NCBI GenBank assembly: GCA_009760855.2
Contig: WPIO01000002.1
Coordinates: 12,122,501-12,186,500, forward strand
DNA: 64,000 nucleotides
Direction: 5' to 3'
Origin: Cristatella mucedo
Taxonomy: Eukaryota; Bryozoa; Phylactolaemata; Cristatellidae
The notes beneath the pieces were generated by a model. That model had not been told where the DNA came from. It did not search any database and saw nothing but the letters and a program-made list of their open reading frames with translations. A program made the position numbers and the translations under genes. Positions 20,748 to 29,329 of the stretch are shown piece after piece (positions within the stretch are counted from its first letter, which is position 1; every line of letters starts with the position of its first letter).

Positions 20748-21742
20748 ATGATTAACGGTAAAATATATGCAAGTAAGAACAGACCTTACAAAGGAAGTGT
20801 TCAACAAGCAATAGATTTAGAGAATAAACTTGATAATTTAGAAAGTTTACGTGTTGCTGAAATACTTGATAAGGCTCAAGAGATACAAAGGATTGAAGCA
20901 GAAATGCAAGCAAGAGATAGAGTTGAAAATGAACTAAATGAACGTGCGTTAGAGAAATCAACTGATAACTCTGGTAATATTGTTATTAGTAAATTAAAAA
21001 GAATGAGACCATCACTTGCAGTTCAAATGGAAGAACAGGAACAAGCTAAAGAAATGTTAGAATATAAAACACCTGTAGATATTTCTAATATAGTAAAAAA
21101 AAGGATTTGCTGCTATTGCTGAAGGAAAACCTAAAAAAGCTGTAACTATTGCAAATCAAGCTAAGACAAATGCTGCTAATCCAGAAATAAGAGAAGCAAT
21201 TGATTCACTTCAAAAAGGAATTGCAGAGCATCTTAATGTTAATCCTTCAATTGGTAAGAGACCTAGTAAGAGAGTTAAAAAGGCAAAGGTTGTTCAAGAA
21301 CCTGTTATTCCAATTGTTCTAGAACCTGTTCCAGTTGTTCAAGAATCTGAAGATGATATTCTAAAAGAAAAGAAACAATATCTTCTTGATAAAATAAAAG
21401 CTAAAGGATAAGTATCTAATAGTGTAAGAAGTGCTATAGAAAATATTAGAGTAGATAGTAGAGAATCATTTAATTCTGATACTATATTTCTCCTTTCACA
21501 ATTGAGAGCTTTGGATAAAAGAAATCAAACAAAATGTTATTTATAGTTATCTTAATTATACAGGTAAAGGAATAGAGATAGTTCCATTATTTTTAAAATC
21601 TGAAAAAGAAGTACTTGATAAACTTGAACTATGGTTAAGTGAACTTGCTGCTGGAAATAGAGGTGTAATACCTTTAATCAGTGCTGCTGTTGATTACCTT
21701 GCTTCATCTCGAAAAGCACCAAACAATATGTTGCAAAGATAA
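20748..21742 (+). pseudogene. Coiled-coil protein, frameshifted
   Basis: The ATG at 20748 follows TATAGGAGACA, 12 bp after the ATPase stop. The first 120 codons are a long Glu/Arg/Gln-rich coiled coil. A frameshift in an A8 run at about 21094-21101 follows, then a second frame (AIAEGKPKKAV...) with a TAA at about 21409. A third part near 21550-21742 ends in WLSELAAGNRG...SAAVDYLAS. Its position between ATPase and penton-like genes suggests a virion assembly or scaffold protein, without recognisable family. Confidence 0.6.
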
Positions 21743-21767
21743 ACAATCTTTTATTTAATATATAGAA

Positions 21768-22634
21768 ATAAGTGACTTGGTAAGAATTGCTAGTGATATA
21801 TTAAAAAGTCTTGAAAACATTAGGAGAACTAGTCAAGCAAGTAAAGAAGGATACGTTTTTAATATAACTGGAACTACTAATCCAATCAGAGCTAGGGTTA
21901 ATACACCAATATTATTAAGAGGTAAAAACTTTAAGATCTGTTTTAAGAAATTTGCTGCAACTAACTCTATTAGAAATATAACTGAAAATAATAATACTTT
22001 TGTTTATAGAGTTACTGGTGGTTCAGAACAAACTGTAAAATTCAGACCTGGAATATATAGTGGTTCAACTGATGATATAAAGGTTGGAATTGCTGATACA
22101 ATTAATAATTAAATTACACAATCTGGAGCAACAACTGACAAGTTTCAAATGGGTATTGATACAGCTACTTCAAACTCATGAATTATGTTACCTATTGGTT
22201 GGACATTCCTTGCAAGTAAATCTCCTCTTTCTACTATTCTAGGATTTAGTTCTGCTGCTTATACAACACTTTCAACTGCTGACTTTGCAAAGATGTATCC
22301 TGATATTACACCAGTTGATTGTACACCTAATACTAAAGTTATTTCTGAGAAAGAAGTATTTACAACTAGTATTGATTTTATAGTTGCAAATTGTAACATG
22401 GTTGCAAGTGGAACTAGTTTTATAAATGGAACAGAATCACAAGTACTAGCTAGTTTTCCTTATGATGCCTGTCCATGGAGTCTAATGGTTTATGAGCCAA
22501 AAACTTTTGAGTATCATAATGTTGCTAATGATTCTATATCTGATATATTAATTACTATTACTGATCAAAACCAAAATCTAATAGATTTTAATTCTCAAAA
22601 TATTACAGTTGCTATAGAAATCCTTGAAGTTTAA
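21768..22634 (+). pseudogene. Penton-like minor capsid protein, copy 1
   Basis: One 289-codon frame with two stops (22110 and 22179) and an altered start: ATA at 21768 stands where ATG is expected after TATATAGAA. The product is beta-rich (TGTTNPIRARVNTPILLRGKN; GIYSGSTDDIKVGIADTINN) and ends in a DQNQN...VTVAIEILE-type strand also seen at the end of the next gene. Length, position upstream of the major capsid gene and shared pattern support a single-jelly-roll penton-type protein. Copy 2 is intact. Confidence 0.6.
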
Positions 22635-22642
22635 TATAGAAA

Positions 22643-23545
22643 ATGTCAATAAGATTAACTGGAACTAGTAGTTCAGAATCAAAAACATTATATCCACCGA
22701 TTATGCTTGGATCTGATTTAGGCTATAATAAAATTGGATTACGTCGGGTAGAATTTACTTATGATAATAAAGTAATATTAAATGTACTTAAAGATATAAA
22801 TGATAAACTTTGGTTTAAGTGGTCTATGACTGATGCATCACCTGCTTATATTACAATTGCTCCTGGTTATTATGATTCAAATAAAATAACAGCTGCATTA
22901 AATAGAGGACTATCAGAACCTCAACAAAAAACCATCGTTGCTCCAAATGGTTCAACAACGACATCAACAGCTAGTGCTTTTTATGATACAACTAAAAGAA
23001 ATAGTACAGGTATACAATTTAGTGTTGATACAGATTATAGAATACTAATGCAAATAGTTGGTGATTATGTTGTTCTACTTGGAAGCAATTATAATGTTGC
23101 TGTGAATTCAATTGGAGATACTCTTGGTTTTAATTCAAATCAACAAGGAACATTTGATAGTGCTCTTGTAGGTGGAACGCCATATGAAGCAATAGAAAAC
23201 GCAATGTATTTTGCTGGTATCTTTAAAGCGTGGAATAAAATGTTATTGCCAGATCATACAGGAATAAGATGGATAAGTGTTGATTGTGATTTAGTTGATC
23301 CTTTTAAGAATTATATAGAAAGAAGAAAAGGATTCTTAGAGCAATGTAGTTCTTTATTTATTATAGATATTGATGATATTAGTCCAGGTGAAAAGGTTGA
23401 TCTACATATTCCTAATGTATTATATTTATCAATACGAGGAGATGTAGATGGAATAAGCAGTTTTAAGATAAGTTTACCCGATCAAAATGGAAATCCTGTA
23501 AGTATTATCACTGATGTAGTTGCAACAATAGAAATTTCAAAGTAA
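22643..23545 (+). CDS. Penton-like minor capsid protein, copy 2, intact
   Basis: An open frame of 300 aa with an ATG 4 nt after TATAGAAA. It has GYYDSNKITAALNRG near residue 75, parallel to GIYSGSTDDIKVGI in copy 1. It also has a C-terminal LPDQNGNPV...ATIEISK parallel to copy 1's DQNQN...AIEILEV. In Polintons and adintoviruses the penton-like minor capsid gene lies just upstream of the major capsid gene, as here. It forms capsid vertices in the family. Confidence 0.65.
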   Translation: MSIRLTGTSSSESKTLYPPIMLGSDLGYNKIGLRRVEFTYDNKVILNVLKDINDKLWFKWSMTDASPAYITIAPGYYDSNKITAALNRGLSEPQQKTIVAPNGSTTTSTASAFYDTTKRNSTGIQFSVDTDYRILMQIVGDYVVLLGSNYNVAVNSIGDTLGFNSNQQGTFDSALVGGTPYEAIENAMYFAGIFKAWNKMLLPDHTGIRWISVDCDLVDPFKNYIERRKGFLEQCSSLFIIDIDDISPGEKVDLHIPNVLYLSIRGDVDGISSFKISLPDQNGNPVSIITDVVATIEISK

Positions 23546-23554
23546 TATAGAGCA

Positions 23555-24153
23555 ATGGGTAGCTATGCAAGGGTTGGTCATCAAAGAATACATGGAGGTA
23601 AATATCGTGGATCTGGAGCAAAAGTTGATGCTGCTCTTAATATATTTAATCAAGTTTTAGGTACTACAAGTAAAGCTGTTGATGCTGGATTAACAATTGC
23701 TGGCACAAGTATTCAAATGCATCAAGCAAGAAAACTTACTGAACTACAAACTAAAAAAGAAAAAGAAGATCAAAAACATGCAATGAAACAAAGAAAAATG
23801 CAAGATAAACTTGAAGAAGGAAAAAGAAAGAAATAACTTGAGTATGACCTTGAGAAAAAAGAAAAGACGAAGGATATGACAGAAAGATGAAAGAGATGGA
23901 TCTTAAACTAAAAGAAGTTATGCTTGAAAAGGTTACTAAGGAAAATTCTAAAAAAGGTAGAAAGGCAAAAATAGAAGAGGATCCAGAAGTAGAAGATTAC
24001 TCAGAGACTCTTAAAGAGAATGATCCTAAAGCATATAAAGAAATAGAGAAAGTAATTAACACTAAAGCTGTTACTCCTCAAATAGCTTATAGTTATGGCG
24101 GTAATATGAAGAGAAAATTGGGAGCTGGATTATATATTCAAAGTAAGAAATAA
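23555..24153 (+). pseudogene. Coiled-coil virion-type protein, frameshifted
   Basis: The ATG at 23555 follows TATAGAGCA. The frame starts with a Gly-rich basic segment (RIHGGKYRGSG), then an amphipathic stretch (ALNIFNQVLGTTSKAVDAGLTI), then a very charged coiled coil. A stop or frameshift near 23834-23880 leads to a second frame (23887-24153) that continues the coiled coil and ends GLYIQSKK. Location between minor and major capsid genes suggests a structural or lytic protein. No family is recognised. Confidence 0.5.
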
Positions 24154-24180
24154 TTTTTAGTTTTTTATATAGAGAAGAAA

Positions 24181-25708
24181 ATGGCAAGTGAACCTATCGA
24201 TAGTATACTTGAACTTGGAGATCCTGAGTTTCCTAATTATAAAATTAGAGATTATCAATTTAGAGAGTTTTACCCAGCTAATGGAAATGAAACTGATAGT
24301 ATTGCTAGCAAATTGGTTACATTCATAGCTACTGGTGAACAACAAACGTGTTATGTCCTATCTGATTAATATCTTTTACTTAAAGGTCAAATAAAAGTAC
24401 CTAATACTGGAGCTGACGCAGCACAAAGACCTTTTGTTGCACCTAAACGAAATATTGCAGTTGGACTAGTTAATAATGCTGGTGCATGGATGTTTAATAG
24501 TATGAGAATTAGACTTGGTACTGAAGAAATTGAAAGTCTTCCACTTACACAAGGATTTGGAAGTGTATCAACACTTATGGGTCTTCTATGTTATCCAAAC
24601 GATTTTAACAAAACTGAAGGACTTGCAACTGGATGGAAAAAAGATGAAGCAACTTCATTGGATGGTATGACAAGTGGAAATACTTATACCAATCCTAATG
24701 CTGGTGGAGTTGCAATTAGTGGTGCTGCAGCAGGTAGTATTTCTGGTGTTTGTTCAAATATTGGATTCATCTATAGACGGTCAACTATTAACAACATGAT
24801 TGAAACTGATGCTGACGTTGGCACATTTAGAATTGCTCTTCCTCTAGCACGAATTTCTGGTTTTTGTGCTGATGTGAATAAAATTCTTTATAACATTCCT
24901 TTTACATTTGAAATGACTCGTGTTGGTGGATCAGATTTTGATGCTGTTATGACTGGAGCAACTGGTCTTGCTGCAAATGTTGCAAATGCAATCTCTACTA
25001 AAGGTAGTGCTCTAACTAATGGTGATGGTGCTTATACTTCTTTCAGAATTGCAATGTCAAAAATGAGACTTGTCGTTCCATGTGTTGTTCCTAAACAAAG
25101 TATACAAGAGCACTTGCAGATATTTCAAGTGAAAGATCAAAGAAAATAAGACTTAACTATAGAGTTAGACGTTATGAAAATATTACTATAACATCTCTTA
25201 ACCAAGGTCTTAAATTTACTGAAACTCTATCAGTTCAAAATATAATTGATAAAGTTAGATGGTTGATTGTTGCTGCTCAAAGCTACACTAAATATGGAGT
25301 TTATAATGGAAATCCTTGCACTTACAATCATTGTGACATTAAGAGTGTTAGTGTCCTTGCTAATGGATCCAAACAATATCCTTCTGTTTTAAGATCTAGT
25401 TATCCAAAACTTGAAAAATGCTCTCCAGAATATATGGATTTCACTACTTTTAGAAAACAATATCTTGGTCTTAATGAGGTTACTGAACCTGTTGGTGTTA
25501 CCTTCAATACAATGATGAGCCTCTTAGAGTAACTTCAAGACTTGATGTAACTATTGAATTAAATAGTGTTATACCAAACGATGGAACTCAAATAATGCTT
25601 CACTATTTGACTATTTGTGAGAATAGTGTTGAGCTAACTTCTAATGGTAGTGGAGCTAATTTTACATGCAGTAAAGGTACATTCGTGTATGATGGAAAAG
25701 ATTTTTAA
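24181..25708 (+). pseudogene. Major capsid protein (hexon-like, double-jelly-roll type), broken
   Basis: The ATG at 24181 follows TATATAGAGAAGAAA. The start DSILELGDPEFPNYKIRDYQ and the following block KVPNTGADAA...FVAPKRNIAVGLVNN...RLGTEEIE are as in Polinton capsid proteins. There is one in-frame TAA at 24367. After about 25100 a frameshift moves to another frame (RLNYRVRRYENITITSL..., open in part as 25263-25532). A second shift near 25520 leads to the end, CSKGTFVYDGKDF, at 25708. About 509 codons in all, within the usual range. Identification rests on the N-terminal block, size and place in the cluster. Confidence 0.8.
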
Positions 25709-25730
25709 TGAAATTCTAATAATAAATATA

Positions 25731-26560
25731 ATGCAAAAAACTAGTTTTATTCAAGGGTCTGATGAATGGAAGGAGTCTATGAGTTTAAATATAGGTGGAT
25801 CAGAAGTCTATTGTGTTTTAGGAAATGATATGGTCATTAGTTCACAAATTGATTGTGATATAGAATCGATTGCGAACAGAAAACTAAAAAAATATGTTGC
25901 TAATTCTCAGCCTATGAGATTTCCTCAAATGTTAATTGGTAAAGTTTTTGAACCAATCTTAAATAAATATTTAGAAATGAAATTAGATAGAACTATTGAA
26001 AATGCAAATGATTGTTTTACTAGTGACGGTGTTTATAGATATTCCCCAGACGGTATTATAGATAAAGATACGTTAATTGAAATACAATGTTTATGGAGTA
26101 GAAGTATTGCAGAAGATTTTGTACCAAAATAATATTTTGCTCAATGTTTATTAGGACTTCATGTACTAAAATTAAGTAGATGTTTTTATAGTGAATTTGA
26201 AATCTTTGTTCCTGGATTGAATTGTGATGATGTACCTAAAGATTCTGTTGCTGCTGGTTCAGTAAGAATACCAACAAGTTCTATTTTTGATATGCCAATA
26301 AGAGAACCTATGTTTATGTATTTACTTAAAGATGAAAAATATTATGATTTTGAATTTGATATAATAAGTGATTACGGTAGGTTTAACAATAAAAGAGTTT
26401 TGGTTAAGACATTAAATATTATATTAAAAAAGTAGAAATACAAGTTGTTGAAGAGGAAGATCCATTTAAATTTGCAAGAATAGTTCCAATTGTTAGAGGA
26501 GTATTAGATAGAAGTAAAATATTAATCAATGAATATAGAAATATAGGATATATAGAATAA
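25731..26560 (+). pseudogene. YqaJ-like recombination exonuclease, broken
   Basis: The frame from 25731 begins with the usual GSDEWKESMSLNIGGSE (entry motif of lambda-exonuclease/YqaJ proteins). A QMLIGKVFEPILNKY helix follows, then SPDGII and LIEIQC. A stop at 26130 falls in the K-x-Y-x-A-Q motif (the frame continues as YFAQCLLGLHVLK). A frameshift follows near 26430. The usual D...E-x-K catalytic signature reads D...E-x-Q here, so the active-site Lys is replaced. A 5'-3' alkaline exonuclease would support recombination-dependent replication. Confidence 0.7.
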
Positions 26561-26572
26561 ATAAAATATAAA

Positions 26573-26575
26573 ATA

Positions 26576-26626
<51 letters not shown>

Positions 26627-26645
26627 ACAAATGAATAAATAAAAT
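26573..26645. repeat. (AAAT)n microsatellite
   Basis: About 15 near-perfect AAAT units just upstream of the fibre gene, ending in an AATATAGAATATAGAAA box before the ATG at 26665. Confidence 0.9.
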
Positions 26646-26664
26646 AAAATATAGAATATAGAAA

Positions 26665-27522
26665 ATGTCAAAGTTTAGAGAGGAGGATTATGTTTCTAAA
26701 GGCAATGGTACGATATTATCTGATCTTAATGCAAATGGCAATATAATTATAAATTTATCAGATCCAATTAATGATTCTGATGTAGCTACAAAATCTTATG
26801 CACATTCTAAATTTGTTGTTAATACGGGAACGACTTTGGATCTTGGAGGTAAGACAATTACTAATCTTGGAGCAGGTGTTAATCCTACTGATGCTGTTAA
26901 TGTTAGTCAAGTAAGTAATTATGTTAAAAGAACTGGTGATACAATGACTGGAGATTTAAACATGAATAGCTATGCTATCACATCTAATTATTGGAACTCA
27001 GGTAATACCAAACCAGTAGTATTAAATGATGATTATTGTGTTACATATGGTGGAATGAAGAGGGACGTTTTACTGAAAGCATTTCCTTCAACAACAAATA
27101 TTGATATGGGAGGATATTCAATAACTAATGTTGCAAATCCTGTTAATCCTTCTGATGTAGCAACTAAATCCTATGTAGATAAAACAGTTAAAAAAATAAC
27201 AGAAGTACTAGCTCTATCAATGGATCTCAATGCAAAGAACTCAATACTAAATCTATCAACACCTTATTCATGGACAAACAAGACTTCACCACCTATAATG
27301 ATATTAAATGTTATGGCTGTTGGAGCATCAAATATTATGTTTCTAAAACCTACTACTGATACAACTGCAGCATCTGGAGATGTAAGAGCTATAAATACTT
27401 CTCCAACAGGTGCTGATTTAAAGTATTATGTATATTTTACAAGACTCCCAACAGACTATTATTTCATTGATACAACTGGAAAACTAAGAGTAAATATCTT
27501 GGTCAGTTATGTACCCTCCTGA
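26665..27522 (+). CDS. Fibre-like protein (E), intact
   Basis: An intact 285-aa frame with ATG after AATATAGAAA. Shaft repeats occupy about residues 15-185: NANGNIIINLSDPINDSDVATKSYAHS, then GKTITNLGAGVNPTDAVNVSQV, GDTMTGDLNMN, and MGGYSITNVANPVNPSDVATKSYVDK. The remaining ~100 residues form a beta-rich head. The same repeat unit is used by fibres A, B and C on the other side of the element. A virion attachment function is likely by analogy. Confidence 0.75.
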   Translation: MSKFREEDYVSKGNGTILSDLNANGNIIINLSDPINDSDVATKSYAHSKFVVNTGTTLDLGGKTITNLGAGVNPTDAVNVSQVSNYVKRTGDTMTGDLNMNSYAITSNYWNSGNTKPVVLNDDYCVTYGGMKRDVLLKAFPSTTNIDMGGYSITNVANPVNPSDVATKSYVDKTVKKITEVLALSMDLNAKNSILNLSTPYSWTNKTSPPIMILNVMAVGASNIMFLKPTTDTTAASGDVRAINTSPTGADLKYYVYFTRLPTDYYFIDTTGKLRVNILVSYVPS

Positions 27523-27539
27523 ATAGTATAAATGATATA

Positions 27540-27942
27540 TTAAAACTATTAACTCTTTTAATTTTGTTGCTTTACGTTTACCTTGAAGAAGAGGGAATAG
27601 TTTTGATATAGAACAAATAGCTTCATGGTCTAAACAATGATGTAATAAAGTGGAGCAACATTGTTTTTTTTAAGTTTTTCTTAACTAATGAATATGATTA
27701 AGTTGGTCTCTCTTTCTTAAATGAGTTAGTATTTATGTTACAATATGAACAAATTATAATTGAATCATTGCGCATAAGACTAGAATCAAATTATGTTTAA
27801 TTCATATCTTTATCACAGATATCACAACGTATTTCAAATTTTCCTTTTTGTCTCTTTATTTCTTGATAACAGTATGGATGTTTTCCTTCTAGATAATCAG
27901 TTTCATTAAATGTATTTAAACACTTTCGCAAAATATTTCCAT
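27540..27942 (-). pseudogene. Small zinc-finger gene, badly broken
   Basis: A minus-strand ATG at 27942 faces the integrase ATG across 10 bp. After eight codons the first frame stops. A shifted frame gives KHPYCYQEIKRQKGKFEIRC followed by DICDK, then stops, then IICSYCNIN. The paired Cys-x2-Cys knuckles suggest a zinc-binding protein. The opening MEIFC resembles the MEIYC opening of the zinc-ribbon gene at 20054. Confidence 0.4.
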
Positions 27943-27952
27943 TCTCTATAGA
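27943..27952. promoter_or_regulatory. 10-bp divergent promoter-like palindrome
   Basis: TCTCTATAGA lies between the minus-strand zinc-finger ATG (27942) and the integrase ATG (27953). It contains the perfect palindrome TCTATAGA and offers the TATAGA box to both starts. Confidence 0.5.
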
Positions 27953-28825
27953 ATGTCGTTTTTAACTCTAAATGAAAGAAAAAAGAAGGTAAATTCAATC
28001 CTGACTCAGATATAAGTCAAGTATTCAAACCGAGACCTAAGAAAATTCCACAAGGTTTCTTTGATATTGTTGAACCCAATGAAAATCATCAAGTAGAAAT
28101 GTTATGCCTGCCTAATGATTCTGAATATAAATATGCACTTAGTGTTATTGATGTTGCTAGCAGATATTAAGATTAAAGACCTCTTAAAACAAAGTCTTCT
28201 AAAGAAGTAACAAAAGCAATAATAGATATTTACAATAAAGGTCCTTTGAAGTGGCCAAAGAAAATGACAGTAGACCCAGGATCAGAGTTTAAAGGTGAGT
28301 CTGCTAAAGAAATGAAAAAAACATGAAACAAATTATTGAAGGTACTAGTAAAAAGAGTGTTGCCTTAGTTGAAAGGATGAATTGAACAGTTGCTGAGAGA
28401 GTATTTATTGCTCAGTATGAAAAAGAAATAGAAAGTATAAATAAAGGAGAATTAACTAGAAACAGAGAGTGGATTGATAATTTACCAAAGATTATTGATT
28501 ATCTAAATAATAGTGTTACGAAAGCAATAGGTGAAAAACCTGTTAAAGCGATAAAAAAGAAAAAGTAAAACTAAAGAAACCAAAATATCATAGGAAAGTA
28601 GGAGGACAATAACCGTTATTAGAACTTGGAAAAACCTGTTGATATTTATCTGAACCAGGTGAAGGAGGAGATGAAAAAAGAAGAAGGGCTACAGACCCAA
28701 TACGGAGTTTAACTAAACATACTATTTTTAGAATAGTGGTATTGCCAGAACAAGCTGTTAGATATTGGGTTAATGAAATTAAAAGAAGTTTTGTTAGAGA
28801 GGAGTTGCAAGTTGCTAAGACTTAG
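27953..28825 (+). pseudogene. int: Polinton-type DDE integrase, broken
   Basis: A retroviral-like integrase core (rve) as in Maverick/Polinton elements: FKPRPKKIPQGFFDIVEPN, YALSVIDVASRY, SKEVTKAIIDIYN, KWPKKMTVDPGSEFKG, and ALVERMN...VAERVF. A C-terminal SEPGEGGDEKRRRATDPI block and REELQVAKT end follow. The frame changes near 27985. Stops are at about 28169 (just after ASRY) and 28325-28385, with others in the C-terminal third. The first catalytic Asp of the family (in HQ-x-D-L) reads Glu here (HQVEML at about 28090). Asp in VDPG and Glu in VER are present. Inactive in this copy. Confidence 0.88.
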
Positions 28826-29216
28826 TATCACTTATATATTCTAATGGTTCAACAATTATTTCATCGAATTCTTCTTTATTTATTTTATCGTCATCTAATG
28901 CATCTACAATTTTTGAAACTAATTTATGGTTTGCTTGAAGAGTAGATCTTTTCCTTCTATCAATTTGTGATATTGTAATATCTATTGAGATTATCATTGT
29001 TGGTAAAGCACCTAATACTGTTACTACGTGAGAAAGCTCCTCATGTTTTTGAATGTAAGTACTTGTTACTGTGATTGCAAGAGATAGTAAGATACCTAAA
29101 AATTGAAAACCATATCTAATACGTATTAGTTTTGTTAAGCAACCTTTAATTCTATCATTGTCTAAAAGTATTTGATTATACTTGGTACTTGCGTATTTGG
29201 TTCGAAGGTCTAACAT
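28815..29216 (-). CDS. Two-transmembrane-segment hypothetical protein
   Basis: An intact 133-aa frame, convergent with the integrase and overlapping its last ~11 bp. Two hydrophobic segments (FQFLGILLSLAITVT at about 38-56 and VVTVLGALPTMIISIDI at about 64-82) are flanked by a Lys/Arg-rich N-terminal part and a charged C-terminal helix. The layout resembles small 2TM membrane proteins in general. No family can be assigned. Confidence 0.6.
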   Translation of the reverse strand: MLDLRTKYASTKYNQILLDNDRIKGCLTKLIRIRYGFQFLGILLSLAITVTSTYIQKHEELSHVVTVLGALPTMIISIDITISQIDRRKRSTLQANHKLVSKIVDALDDDKINKEEFDEIIVEPLEYISDTKS

Positions 29217-29252
29217 TGTCCTATATTAATAAAAATCGTTTTATCAATCGTA

Positions 29253-29304
29253 TTACGTCATGTACTAAATTTAGACTGCTGGGGAATTCCTGATATATCA
29301 CGTG
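29253..29304 (+). promoter_or_regulatory. Candidate host-factor promoter: CRE, kappaB and E-box
   Basis: Upstream of the ATG at 29330 lie TTACGTCA (29253-29260, CRE/ATF-like), GGGGAATTCC (29281-29290, matches the GGGRNNYYCC kappaB consensus) and CACGTG (29299-29304, E-box), together within 52 bp. The TATATAGAAA start-codon box of the other genes is absent here. Identification is by consensus match only. Confidence 0.45.
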
Positions 29305-29329
29305 AGTAGGAGTCATCTTCTTTTTCAAA

